A model generated the notes under the pieces. The model ran no database searches. It was not told the DNA's origin and was given only the letters and a program-made list of their open reading frames with translations. A program made the position numbers and the translations under genes. A stretch of DNA of 64,000 nucleotides from positions 1,736,001-1,800,000 of the forward strand of contig NZ_CP107008.1 in assembly GCF_025725685.1 (NCBI RefSeq). The letters run 5' to 3'. The DNA comes from Halomonas sp. M4R1S46 (GTDB lineage Bacteria; Pseudomonadota; Gammaproteobacteria; Pseudomonadales; Halomonadaceae). This document shows, piece after piece, positions 20,225 through 28,281 of this stretch. Within the stretch, counting starts at the first letter, position 1. Each line of letters opens with the position of its first letter.

Positions 20225-20474
20225 CTTGGTATGTGAGCAATGGACATGGGGCGATTGCCGGCAGGCCTCCCCGAGTTCGACACTTCCAGCCCGATCTTGG
20301 CCTGAAATTGGCACATGAGGACTGACAATTTCAGTGAGTTAGAAACTCTCTGCCAGAATCTCTGTAGTGACGCGTTTCGAGCCGTTTCCTTGCGGCCCAG
20401 ACCCGTTGTGATCCCTCAGGGAAAGACCCCATTTTTATATATGGTAGGAATTCAATTGGCGGATCGGAGAAAGG

Positions 20475-20933
20475 ATGAATAAGGTGAAAAGTATTTCTGA
20501 TTTGATGGGGCGTGCTGTTTATGGGCTCATCAGCTTGAGCCTGGGTATTATAAGTCTCACAATGATGGGCGTTGCCTTATGGGATATATGGCTCTCGGTA
20601 CACGAAAGAACCTTGCTTGTTGCAGCCCTTCTTAATGCCATCGGCTTGATCGTGATTGGAATGGCTGTCTTTGATGTATCCAAATTCCTGCTGGAGGAAG
20701 AGGTTTTTAGCAGCAGCGCTACAAAGTCGCCCGCAAAACAGAGAGAGGCTTTGTTAAAGTTCCTCGTCATAATTGCCATTGCCATAAGCCTTGAATCCCT
20801 GGTGTTCGTGTTTGACGCTGGGACAAAAGATATTACTACGTTGATCTATCCCACTTTCTTGTTGATTTCAGCTGTTTTGCTGGTGGTCGGTCTTGGTGTG
20901 TATCAGAGGTTGACTCGTGATGATGAAAAATAA
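20475..20933 (+). CDS. hypothetical inner-membrane protein, four TM segments
   Basis: The 152-residue product has four hydrophobic segments: about 15-37 (AVYGLISLSLGIISLTMMGV), 47-67, 93-113 and 124-144. The loop between the second and third is charged (EEEVFSSSATKSPAKQREA). I recognise no named family. The sequence upstream, cggagaaaggatg, offers a plausible ribosome binding site. Base composition is more AT-rich than the core genome, suggesting acquisition. It sits next to IS remnants. Confidence 0.7.
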   Translation: MNKVKSISDLMGRAVYGLISLSLGIISLTMMGVALWDIWLSVHERTLLVAALLNAIGLIVIGMAVFDVSKFLLEEEVFSSSATKSPAKQREALLKFLVIIAIAISLESLVFVFDAGTKDITTLIYPTFLLISAVLLVVGLGVYQRLTRDDEK

Positions 20934-21043
20934 GTGAATGCAAAAACCGGGTCTTCGTCGTTTCATGCGGGTTTGACCTGATCCAGCAGGCGGCCCACTG
21001 GACTGCCAATCAGATAGATCCACATAAAACGTCGAAGAGCCAA

Positions 21044-21076
21044 AGATCACTGGCACCCACGAGGTGTTCCGCAGCA
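21044..21076 (+). repeat. 33-bp repeat, copy 2, at IS5 remnant border
   Basis: This copy differs from 19325-19357 at two positions. It directly abuts the truncated end of the IS5-family fragment at about 21077. The minus strand just beyond it (about 20970-21030) can encode MWIYLIGSPVGRLLDQVKPA followed by stop, which reads like the tail of a lost gene. Confidence 0.6.
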
Positions 21077-21549
21077 AGCCGCCCCGGCTACGCCCCAACG
21101 CATGGTCTACCGGTTCGTCCGTCCCCCCTTTTTGCCGCCTCCCGAGGCGGCACGGGTGGCGCGAACGGCTGTGGCGTCGACCATCCAGGTGTCCAAGTCC
21201 ATCAGGCCATCCTCGCGAAGCTTGAGCTGGAGGCGCGCCAGCACGGCGTCGAAGGTGCCATCATCACGCCACTGGCGGAATCGGGCATACACCGTACTCC
21301 AAGGGCCATAGCGCTCGGGTAAGTCGCGCCATTTGGCCCCTGAGCACAAGACCCAAAAGATGCCGTTCAACACCTGGCGATCATCTCGCCTTGGTCGGCC
21401 CATCGACTGGTGTGGCGAGACGATGTCCTTGATCAGCGACCAGCTGTGGTCGGATAGCTCGTAGCGTCCTGCCATATCTCACCTATGCTGCTGTGGCATA
21501 GGGGAAATTAGCAAAATCTGCTTATCGTACAAGGTCTAAAGACAGCCCC
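21077..21549 (-). mobile_element. IS5-family (IS427-type) element, truncated
   Basis: The element reads on the minus strand from a terminal GGGGCTGTCTTTAG at 21549. It contains a complete orfA-like frame and the first codons of orfB (ALGRSRGGL, near 21085-21111), then stops abruptly at the 33-bp repeat. Most of orfB and the other terminal repeat are missing, so it cannot move on its own. Confidence 0.75.
21107..21475 (-). pseudogene. IS5-family transposase orfA (element truncated)
   Basis: The 122-residue frame MAGRYELSDHSWSLIKDIV is the N-terminal DUF4096-type domain of IS427-group transposases, with LNGIFWVLCSGAKWRDLPERYGPW and MVDATAVRATRAASGGGKKGG at its end. In these elements orfB is joined to orfA by frameshifting. 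Here orfB is cut off after nine codons, so no full transposase can be made. Confidence 0.85.
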
Positions 21550-21759
21550 ATGAGAACGCAGTTGCTGTTGTTCGAGAAGATAAAGGCCAGCATCCGCGCC
21601 AAGGTCGAGAACTCGTTTCATGTCTTCAAGAACCTCTTAGGCTACCAGAGGGTTCGATACAAGGTACTGGCTAAGAACCAGGCTCAGTTGTTCACTCTCG
21701 GAAATCTGGTATTGGCCACACGATGCCAAGGACGAGTAGACGGGGCTCGTGTGTCTTGA
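21550..21759 (+). pseudogene. 3' remnant of another IS5-family transposase
   Basis: The translation contains KIKASIRAKVENSFHVFKNL followed by a GYQRVRYKVLAKNQAQ segment, which is the C-terminal end of IS5-type transposases (compare VEHPFRVIK, VRYRGLAKN). It has the opposite orientation to the adjoining IS5 fragment and begins exactly where that element's terminal repeat ends. The upstream catalytic part is missing. The first fragment therefore probably inserted into, or recombined with, this one. Confidence 0.75.
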
Positions 21760-21829
21760 ATCCGGCTTGACAGCCGGACAACCCGGCTGCCAGGTAAAAC
21801 AGACCACCTGGCGTGGTCATAAAATAGCT

Positions 21830-21866
21830 GCTGACGCGGTGAGTGTGCCGCGCTGACCGCGTCAGC
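21830..21866. repeat. hairpin between IS remnant and cupin gene
   Basis: GCTGACGCGGT and ACCGCGTCAGC form a perfect 11-bp stem with a 15-base loop. A weaker pair GCCAGGT/ACCTGGC lies just before it (21789-21812). No T-run follows. These may be terminators or structures left by mobile DNA. Confidence 0.5.
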
Positions 21867-22008
21867 CGTTCAGAGACAAATTGATCAGCGGTTCCCTAAG
21901 GGGGGATCCTGGACGGCTTGACTATAGTTGTAGCTGAGGGCGCCGCGCGTCTCAGCTGCGGCGATATTGCTGGATCATTCACTGCCCTGAGGGGATAGGA
22001 GGACTACG

Positions 22009-22425
22009 ATGAAACTGCTGACGTGGGCGGCTGGTGCCGCCTTGGTGATCGCATCATCATGGGGAGTGGCTCAAGACCTGACGGAAATCGATAAACCCGC
22101 TTCGGAGTTGGAAGAGGTGTTGGCACAAGAAATCGAGCTGCCCCCTGGCGCTCAATCTGTGCGAGTGGTCCGGGTGACGATGGATCCGCACACCGCCGCT
22201 GCGTGGCACACCCATCCCAGCCCTGTCTATGTATATGTCGTCGAAGGAGAGGTGACGCTTGAGGTGGAGGGCGAGACCAAGACGATCAAAGCGGGAGAAG
22301 CGGTAGCCGAACCACTGGATGCCCGGATGCGGGCGCTGAACACAACCGACCAGCCGGCCCATGCGGTGGTGTTCCAGGTCAGCCCGAAGGAGAAGGCGTT
22401 CCTGGAGGAGGACGCGCAAAACTAG
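22009..22425 (+). CDS. secreted cupin-domain protein
   Basis: The 138-residue product begins with a signal peptide (MKLLTWAAGAALVIASSWGVAQ, cleavage near AQ-DL). The mature part is a single cupin barrel with TMDPHTAAAWHTHPSPVYVYVVEGEV, matching the first cupin motif with two His, and GEAVAEPLDARMRALNT for the second. A metal is probably bound. The substrate is unknown. TAGGAGG six bases before the ATG supports the start. A hairpin follows, so it is likely a single-gene unit. Confidence 0.8.
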   Translation: MKLLTWAAGAALVIASSWGVAQDLTEIDKPASELEEVLAQEIELPPGAQSVRVVRVTMDPHTAAAWHTHPSPVYVYVVEGEVTLEVEGETKTIKAGEAVAEPLDARMRALNTTDQPAHAVVFQVSPKEKAFLEEDAQN

Positions 22426-22458
22426 AGGTTAGGATATTGCCGATGATAAATGCTTGAA

Positions 22459-22480
22459 AGGAGCGCCTACGGGCGCTCCT
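22459..22480 (+). terminator. hairpin after cupin gene
   Basis: AGGAGCGCC-TACG-GGCGCTCCT forms a perfect 9-bp stem 33 bases past the cupin stop. There is no strong T-run. Confidence 0.65.
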
Positions 22481-22509
22481 GCATGAGAGGATGGTGCTGC
22501 CCGAGGTCC

Positions 22510-22665
22510 TCACTCGAACGAAGTGATCCCGATGCGATGGATGCTGACATCGCCGGTGTTGAAGCCCACTTCCTGGCTCAGGCGCAGCCCGCTTAGCGCG
22601 GCGATGACGCCTAGGTTCTCCCATCCACGCGTCTCCTTCCCCACGCCTTGACCAACGAAGCATTT
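22510..22665 (-). pseudogene. C-terminal gene fragment
   Basis: Reading upward from a stop at 22510-22512, the minus strand encodes a natural-looking tail: GWENLGVIAALSGLRLS, QEVGFNTGDVSIHRIGITSF, then E and stop. The matching upstream part is absent; the translation loses protein character beyond about 22665. I do not recognise the family. It is probably a remnant left by insertions. Confidence 0.4.
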
Positions 22666-23083
22666 CGTTGATGCACCTCAAGACCACCATTCGCAAATGG
22701 AGAAAAGTTTGATTAGGCTGTGGTGTGAAAGTATGTATCTACCTGATGCCTTCATGTCTCGAAATGGCGACGCTTCAGGCCTCCGCAAAAGGGAAGGCGC
22801 CAGCTCGCGTCGGGATTTACTTGGCGGTAGCGTGCCTGCTCCCATGGACGGAGTGAAAACGATTGGAGCATCTAGGGTCGGTCAAAAACTGATCATAAAT
22901 GACATTCTCTCGCTTATTCTGAGGCCGTTGCATGGCAAAACCCACCCCAGATTTCGCGCACGAAAGCCATCTTCAGGGCGGCTCGGGAGTTTCACCCAGC
23001 TTGGGAAGAAAGCGGCCCCTATGGACTATCTTCATGGTTCTCCATTAATCGAATGAATGCCTCAGACTAAAGAGCCCCGCCCA
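22666..23083. other. intergenic stretch, nothing recognised
   Basis: Frames in this stretch, including a 119-codon one on the plus strand from 22697, have no recognisable domains and no good ribosome binding sites. I see no clear promoter or structure. Confidence 0.4.
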
Positions 23084-23467
23084 ATGAGCCTGGGAAAAAC
23101 AACCCCGATTCTTCGAATCTTCGATGAAGCCAAGGCCAGGGAGTTCTACGTGGACTTCCTCGGCTTCGCTGTCGATTGGGAACATCGTTTCCAGGACGAC
23201 TTGCCGCTCTACCTGCAGGTTTCCAGGGACGATTGCGTGCTTCACCTGTCGGAGCACCATGGCGATGCCTCTCCCGGTACGACTCTGCGGATCGAGGCCC
23301 GCGAGATCGAGGCGTTCCATCGAGAGCTGCTGGGCGCTGGCTACCGATACGCCAGGCCGGCACTGGAGGCGATGCCCTGGGGGAGCAGGGAGATGTCGAT
23401 CGCCGATCCGTTCGGCAACCGGTTGATCTTTACGAGGGCGGTCTCAATGAGCAAGTGCAACACGTGA
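23084..23467 (+). CDS. glyoxalase/bleomycin-resistance-type protein, 3' end altered by IS30
   Basis: The product starts MSLGKTTPILRIFDEAKARE, then VDFLGFAVDWEHRF, and belongs to the vicinal-oxygen-chelate superfamily. Other family features are VLHLSEHHGDASPG and EMSIADPFGNRLIFTR. I chose ATG 23084 over 23057 because family members start at this point. Sequence similarity to the family ends at FTRA. The last residues (VSMSKCNT) are encoded by the left end of the IS30-family element, so the natural C-terminus was replaced. Since the domain is complete, the protein may still work. Confidence 0.75.
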   Translation: MSLGKTTPILRIFDEAKAREFYVDFLGFAVDWEHRFQDDLPLYLQVSRDDCVLHLSEHHGDASPGTTLRIEAREIEAFHRELLGAGYRYARPALEAMPWGSREMSIADPFGNRLIFTRAVSMSKCNT

Positions 23468-24531
23468 CCCATCAGGTACGGTGCTGCCATGACTCACTGC
23501 TATCGCCACCTCTCTGCTGAAGACCGAGCCGCCATCATGATGATGCGAGCCACGCACTCGATCCGGGCCATCGCCACTCATCTGGGCCGGGCACCAAGTA
23601 CCGTGTCGCGGGAGCTCGCTCGCCACACGGTTGCCCCCGTCAAGGGCTACGATGCCAGCCTGGCGGGCTACCGGGCCCGCTTGACGCGTCATCGGCCTCG
23701 TCGTCGCACCAAGCTGCATCCCGATGGAGAGCTCTTCGAGGTAGTGGTCTACCTGCTGCGCAAGTACTGGTCACCGGAACAGATAGCCCGCACACTGAAG
23801 CGCATGTCTCCCAATGATTCACGTCGCCAGGTCTCGCATGAGGCCATCTACAACGCGCTCTATGTGATGCCCCGCGGCAGCCTCAAGAAGGAGCTCATCG
23901 CCTGCCTGCGGCAGGGCAACGGCAAGCGTCGGCCACGCAGTCGTGGCAAGGATCGACGCCAGCAGATTCCCGAGTTGGTCAGCATCCACATGCGGCCGCC
24001 GGAGATCGAAGACCGCCTGATGCCTGGCCACTGGGAGGGCGATCTCATCATTGGCGCCAACAATCGCTCGGCTGTCGGTACGCTGGTGGAACGCACCACG
24101 CGCTTGGTGATCCTGGCGAAAGTGGATGGCACCACAGCCACGGCGGCAGCCGTCGGCTTCAGCGACAAGCTCAATGAGGTGCCGCGAGCCCTGCGTTTGT
24201 CCATGACCTACGACCAGGGCAGAGAGATGATGAAGCATGCCGAGATCACTCAGAAGACCGGTACGGCGATCTACTTCGCTGATCCGCATAGCCCATGGCA
24301 GCGGGGCTCCAATGAGAACACCAACGGGCTGTTGCGGCAGTACCTGCCGAAGGGCACGGATCTGTCGGTCTACAGCCAGGAAGAGCTCGATGAGATCGCT
24401 GATTCACTGAACACCCGGCCGCGCAAGACACTGGACTGGCGAACGCCGCTGGAAGTTTACGCCGAGGTGCTCAAGAAATCCGTCGGTGGACCGAGCACCC
24501 TTCAATAGCGTTGCGCTTGGAACTTGAGACC
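23440..24531 (+). mobile_element. IS30-family insertion sequence, complete
   Basis: The ends are imperfect inverted repeats: GGTCTCAATGAGCAAGTGC at the left and GGTCTCAAGTTCCAAGCGC at the right read inward. A full-length transposase gene lies between them. A 2-bp GC on both sides may be the target duplication. IS30 elements make 2-3 bp duplications. It sits at the 3' end of the glyoxalase-like gene. Confidence 0.85.
23489..24508 (+). CDS. IS30-family transposase
   Basis: The 339-residue protein has the N-terminal helix-turn-helix (YRHLSAEDRAAIMMMR, IRAIATHLGRAPSTVSREL) and the IS30 DDE core: D in HWEGDLIIGANNRSAVGTLV, D in LSMTYDQGREM, and E in SPWQRGSNENTNGLLRQYLP. Length is normal for the family and there is no interruption, so it is probably functional. 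Confidence 0.95.
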   Translation: MTHCYRHLSAEDRAAIMMMRATHSIRAIATHLGRAPSTVSRELARHTVAPVKGYDASLAGYRARLTRHRPRRRTKLHPDGELFEVVVYLLRKYWSPEQIARTLKRMSPNDSRRQVSHEAIYNALYVMPRGSLKKELIACLRQGNGKRRPRSRGKDRRQQIPELVSIHMRPPEIEDRLMPGHWEGDLIIGANNRSAVGTLVERTTRLVILAKVDGTTATAAAVGFSDKLNEVPRALRLSMTYDQGREMMKHAEITQKTGTAIYFADPHSPWQRGSNENTNGLLRQYLPKGTDLSVYSQEELDEIADSLNTRPRKTLDWRTPLEVYAEVLKKSVGGPSTLQ

Positions 24532-24773
24532 GCCGAGTACCATCGACGATTGATACGGGCGCCGGGCGTTCGGTCGTCGTTTACGCTGGTCTGCAGGGGG
24601 CAGTACGGCGTCTGCCGCATGATGGGGCGGAACGAGACGTGGTCCTGCAGCACCATGCCGAGGCAAGGCGGGGGCGGGAAGCCTTGGTGAGGTGCGTTGA
24701 AGCAATCGATAGGGAGGGAAGCGACAAGGCCTGCTCTTGTTGTTGTTATTCAAGGCCTTGATTCAAGAGCGTT

Positions 24774-24803
24774 TTGTACTTGTTGGTGCCTGTTTCGCAT
24801 TAT
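24774..24803 (+). promoter_or_regulatory. possible sigma-70 promoter
   Basis: TTGTAC (24774-24779) and CATTAT (24798-24803) are 18 bases apart, in line with an intrinsic terminator about 65 bases further on. Confidence 0.35.
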
Positions 24804-24810
24804 TTTTTGC

Positions 24811-24889
24811 AGGATCGACTGCCTTGGCAGTGACGATTCTGAACGTGAGCTGGCGTGCTCCACCTGGTCCCCTTCGAGGGACCTTTTTT
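24811..24889 (+). ncRNA. candidate small RNA
   Basis: A predicted transcript of about 80 nt would run from the promoter above to the terminator at 24866-24889. It can form CTGCC-TT-GGCAG near its 5' part and the terminator stem at the 3' end. No open frame fits between promoter and terminator. I cannot match it to a known RNA family. Confidence 0.3.
24866..24889 (+). terminator. intrinsic terminator
   Basis: GGTCCC (24866-24871) pairs with GGGACC (24878-24883) and is followed at once by six T residues. This is one of the clearest rho-independent terminators in the window, yet no gene ends just before it. Confidence 0.8.
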
Positions 24890-25146
24890 ATGCGTGCTTC
24901 AGTGGCCGGCATCATGGCCGTTACGGTCACCGGCGACAACACGACCTTGGTGGTAGACCCAGTGGCACCGCGCCCGTGGTGCCACCGGCAGCGCCCGGAA
25001 GACGAACTGGTCGAGGCGCTGTAAGGAACGGCGGACCGCCGCGTCCCATCAGGAGGGAGACGGCGGCGGTCCATGCTGGCTCCTGCTGCATAGCAACGGC
25101 ATTGGCTTGCCGGGCCGGGCCGGGCACCGGGTGAGGGAGAGGACGA

Positions 25147-26211
25147 ATGGACAGGCGCATGGTGATGTTGCTGCTGATGGCGTGCCTGGTGCTGCCGGGG
25201 GTTTCGGCGGCCGGCGCTCCGGCGGCCGAGGCTCCGGCGGCCGGCCCCCCGGTAGCCGGACCTGTCTATCCCGGCAATCCGCTGGTCACCGAGCGGGCGC
25301 TCTTCGCCTCCGACGAAGGCGTGGTGCGTCTCGATCGCGGGAGCGGCGAGCGGGTATGGCGGGCGCTGGCCGGCGAGCAGACCTTCGCGCCGGTGATGGT
25401 GGCGGGCAACCTGCTGGTCGGCACCGGCTCGGGCCTGGTGGCGCTGGACCCTCGCAGCGGCGAGGTGCGCTGGCGCCGCTTTCGCGAGGCGACCCTCTAT
25501 TCGCCCAGCGTGACGGGGGAACTGGCCTTCGTGGCCGGGCGGGACGGCACTCTGCGGGCCATCGACGCGGCATCGGGCGAGGTGCGCTGGACGCGCCGCT
25601 TCGAGGGGTGGGTCTATCCGCCGGCGCTCGCGGCCGGGGTGCTGGTGACCGGCGGCCAGGGCGCGAGGCTCACGGCGCTGGAACCGGCCACGGGGCGCCG
25701 CCTCTGGCAGCGCCCCGTCGGGCAGGAACTGGTCTACCGGCCGGTGGCGGGCCGGGAACTGGTGTTCGTCACCACCTTCGCCGGCGAGGGATTGGCTCTC
25801 GAACCGTCGAGCGGCGACATCCGCTGGCGGTATCGTGACCGGGTCGCCAGCGGCAGTCCCGCGGTGGATGATCGACGCCTCTATCTGGCGCGCCTGGATG
25901 GTGTGCTGCGGGTACTCGATCAGGCCACCGGGGCGCCGTTGGCTCGGCGGGACCTGGGGGCGAGCGTGTCGCTGCCCCTGCGCGTCGCGGCGGGGCGGGT
26001 CGTGGTGGCCGATGCGGCCTCGCGGGTCACGGTCCTCGGTGCGGATGACCTGTCCCTCGTCTGGCAGACGACCCTGGATGATGCCCTGCGGGCCACTCCT
26101 CACCTGGCGCGCGATCGGCTGATGCTGGTGACGGGACCGGACTATCGCTACCGGTGCCTGCGCCTGGCCTCGCCCCCGTCCCATGACGATGCGAGGCGGG
26201 ATGGGCTGTAA
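25147..26211 (+). CDS. secreted PQQ-type beta-propeller protein (BamB-like)
   Basis: The 354-residue protein begins with a signal peptide (MVMLLLMACLVLPGVSA). An Ala/Pro-rich linker (PAAEAPAAGPPVAGP) follows. The rest consists of repeated PQQ-like blades, for example GLVALDPRSGEVRWRRF, LRAIDAASGEVRWTRRF and LTALEPATGRRLWQRPV. No quinoprotein dehydrogenase active-site motifs are apparent, so it is more likely a scaffold than an enzyme. The cytochrome P460-like gene begins 75 bp downstream on the same strand and may be co-transcribed. Confidence 0.8.
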   Translation: MDRRMVMLLLMACLVLPGVSAAGAPAAEAPAAGPPVAGPVYPGNPLVTERALFASDEGVVRLDRGSGERVWRALAGEQTFAPVMVAGNLLVGTGSGLVALDPRSGEVRWRRFREATLYSPSVTGELAFVAGRDGTLRAIDAASGEVRWTRRFEGWVYPPALAAGVLVTGGQGARLTALEPATGRRLWQRPVGQELVYRPVAGRELVFVTTFAGEGLALEPSSGDIRWRYRDRVASGSPAVDDRRLYLARLDGVLRVLDQATGAPLARRDLGASVSLPLRVAAGRVVVADAASRVTVLGADDLSLVWQTTLDDALRATPHLARDRLMLVTGPDYRYRCLRLASPPSHDDARRDGL

Positions 26212-26286
26212 GGCCGGCCGAATCTCGACGACCAACGTCCTGCAGGCCATCGAACCTACCTCATGACAGAGGCATGGAGGTCAACC

Positions 26287-26832
26287 ATGAAGACCATCAG
26301 ACTACTGGGTACCCTCGGGGTCGGACTGCTGATCGGCGGCCAGGCCGCCCTGGCCCAGCAGGCGCCGTTCGGCGGTGACGAGGATGTCGCCTATGCCGAG
26401 GCGCTATGGAGCGCCCTGCAGGAGGCGAACCTGGTCGGCGAGGGGCGCACCATGTCCGCGCCCTATACCGGCCAGCATCCGCACGGTGCCATCCTCGGTA
26501 CCATCGACGGCGAGGTGACGGTGGACGGGACCACCGGGCCGGTGATCGTCAAGCGCAACTACGGCGGCGAGGGAGCCTCGAAGGAGACGGTATGGAACGC
26601 TCCCGACGACTACCTGGGCGCGGTGACGGTGATGTTCAAGCGGGAAGGCTACGACCCCGACAACAGCGACTGGTTCTGGGTCAAGTACCTGCCGAGCGGC
26701 GAACTGGATAGCAATCCCGCCGGGGTGCCGCTGGCCGGGCGCGTCGCCAAGGGCATGGATCAGGGCTGCATCGCCTGCCATGCCGGGGCCCCGGGCGGCG
26801 ACATGGTGTTTGGGCATGATCGCATCCAGTAA
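26287..26832 (+). CDS. cytochrome P460-family protein
   Basis: The 181-residue product has a signal peptide (MKTIRLLGTLGVGLLIGGQA, cleavage after LAQ). The mature part ends with a single c-type heme motif CIACH in MDQGCIACHAG, as in P460-type cytochromes. Earlier segments such as TVMFKREGYDPDNSDWFWVKY fit the P460 fold. I chose ATG 26287 because GGAGG lies six bases upstream. Real P460 proteins oxidise hydroxylamine or are of unknown function; activity cannot be inferred here. Confidence 0.8.
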   Translation: MKTIRLLGTLGVGLLIGGQAALAQQAPFGGDEDVAYAEALWSALQEANLVGEGRTMSAPYTGQHPHGAILGTIDGEVTVDGTTGPVIVKRNYGGEGASKETVWNAPDDYLGAVTVMFKREGYDPDNSDWFWVKYLPSGELDSNPAGVPLAGRVAKGMDQGCIACHAGAPGGDMVFGHDRIQ

Positions 26833-26850
26833 CCGGTAAGCCGATCAAGG

Positions 26851-26880
26851 AGCGGCGCCTAGCTCGAGGCTAGCGCCGCT
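26851..26880. terminator. bidirectional terminator
   Basis: AGCGGCGCCTAGC pairs with GCTAGCGCCGCT, with one bulged C and a short loop, followed by TCTTCTC on the plus strand. It serves the P460-like gene and overlaps the 3' end of the minus-strand pseudogene. Confidence 0.65.
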
Positions 26881-27290
26881 TCTTCTCGAGGCCGGCCAGG
26901 GCCTGCTTGAGCGCCGTCGTGACGGCCTTCTGCCGCGCGTCCGTCGCCGTGCCGCGGGCGTGCGGATGCGGCGCAGTTCGCCGGGCAGGCCGTGCAGCTC
27001 GCGCCAGTCGTCGGTCACCTCCACCCAGCCACCCTCGTGAAAGCTCAGCACCTCGTCGCGGCCGGCCAGCCGGGGATGTCGGCGGCGTCGGTGGCGCAGC
27101 CGATATCGCCCACGTCGGGCAGCCCCTTCACCTGCCAGACGGTCTGCAGGCGCCCCGTGGTGTCGACGCCCACCGCTGGCTCGATCAGGTCGGGCGCGTT
27201 CACGGCGGTTATGCCGACGACTTCCTGGCGTACGCCATGGCAGGCGGCCCCCGGGGAGCAAGACACACGACAGCCATGCGGTACCCATGC
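26870..27290 (-). pseudogene. frameshifted gene remnant
   Basis: Protein-like segments follow each other on the minus strand in different frames: VVGITAVNAPDLIEPAVGVD and LQTVWQVKGLPDVGDIGC, then DEVLSFHEGGWVEVTDDWRE and LHGLPGELRRIRTP, then DARQKAVTTALKQALAGLEK ending at the TAG at 26870-26872. At least two frameshifts separate them. I do not recognise the family. The rest of the gap up to 27567 shows no gene. Confidence 0.55.
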
Positions 27291-27567
27291 TGGAGGCTCC
27301 GGCTTTATCGGGTTGCCGTGGACGGGTGTGCCGCATGCCGTTCCACGGCACGAGGACTGTCGTCCTCGCCGGGGGCGCTCTTGAATTTCCTGCCGCTGCG
27401 CGGTCGAGCGCAGGACTAGACTGGGAGTGGGCCCTGGCATGTCCCTGTCGTTGGTAGCGGTCGACCCGGCCAACCCGGTGGGGAGGGGGGCCTGGCATCG
27501 GGCATCCGCAATCCTGTGAGGTCGAAGGCCTGCCTCGTCCACGGGGGGCTGAAGCTTGGGAGCCGAG

Positions 27568-28266
27568 ATGAAGGTCGATCCGCGGCACGGACGTCAGGCG
27601 CTGCTGGGGGGGCTGGCGCTGCTGGGGTTGGTGGCACTGGGGCTCTGGGTCTACCAGTCCGGGTGGATCGACGCCGACCGCCTGGAGCGCCTGGGCCTGA
27701 GTCTGGGGCCCTGGGGACCGCCGGTGCTGGCGGGCGTGATGGCGCTCACGGTGGTAGTGGGGCCGATTCCCACCATGGTGGTCAGCGTGGCGGCCGGGAT
27801 GCTCTATGACCCGCTGCTGGCGTTCCTGCTGAGCATGGCCGGTGCCCTGCTGGGGGCCACCCTGAGCTTCTGGATCGCCCGGCTGGTGGGGCGGGCGGTG
27901 ATCGAGCGGCTGTTCCATGGCCGGGTGGCGCTGTTCCCCGAGTGTCCGCAGCGCCTCCTCTTCGGCATGGTGCTGCTGGCGCGGTTGATTCCCGTCGTCT
28001 CCTTCGCCCTGATCAGCTACGCGGCGGGACTCACTGCACTCACCACCGGCCGCTTCCTGGTGGCGACGGCACTGGGCATGGCCCCCATGACCCTGATCTA
28101 TGTGCTGGCGGGGAAGGGGATTGCCCTCGACAGCGGCTGGGCGATAGCGGTCGGGCTGGTGGTCGTGGGCGTGCTGATCGCCCTGCCACGGCTGGTCGAT
28201 GCCGGCTGGATCCCCGTGCCCAGGCGTTGGCAGGCGTTCGTCGATCACTTCCGGCACCCTCCCTAG
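27568..28266 (+). CDS. TVP38/TMEM64-family membrane protein
   Basis: The 232-residue inner-membrane protein has about five hydrophobic segments and the VTT (SNARE-associated) domain: GPWGPPVLAGVMALTVVVGP, GMLYDPLLAFLLSMAGALLG, FWIARLVGR and LLARLIPVVSFALISYAAGL. Relatives belong to the DedA-like lipid scramblase superfamily. I chose ATG 27568, preceded by GGGAG, rather than TTG 27556. The 3' end faces thiI on the opposite strand, 15 bp away. Confidence 0.85.
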   Translation: MKVDPRHGRQALLGGLALLGLVALGLWVYQSGWIDADRLERLGLSLGPWGPPVLAGVMALTVVVGPIPTMVVSVAAGMLYDPLLAFLLSMAGALLGATLSFWIARLVGRAVIERLFHGRVALFPECPQRLLFGMVLLARLIPVVSFALISYAAGLTALTTGRFLVATALGMAPMTLIYVLAGKGIALDSGWAIAVGLVVVGVLIALPRLVDAGWIPVPRRWQAFVDHFRHPP

Positions 28267-28281
28267 GGCGCCCGCCCGCGG

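Larger units (their letters stand above)
24532..25146. other. stretch with candidate sRNA and no firm gene
   Basis: No confident protein gene is present. A 95-codon frame (24737-25024) crosses a strong intrinsic terminator and is therefore doubtful. A 44-codon frame from ATG 24890 (MRASVAGIMAVTVTGDNTT) lies directly after that terminator; I do not recognise it. The candidate promoter, RNA and terminator are listed separately. Confidence 0.4.

Noticed and set aside
22697..23056. 119-codon frame before the glyoxalase-like gene
   Set aside because: No ribosome binding site, no domain and no family resemblance.
24737..25024. 95-codon frame before the PQQ-type gene
   Set aside because: A strong intrinsic terminator lies inside it, so full-length translation is unlikely. 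A short hydrophobic stretch at the start kept it under consideration.
26845..28257. 470-codon frame on the minus strand
   Set aside because: It covers the TVP38-type gene in antisense, and its translation is Arg/Pro/Gly/His-rich. Only its last third overlaps the true frameshifted remnant.
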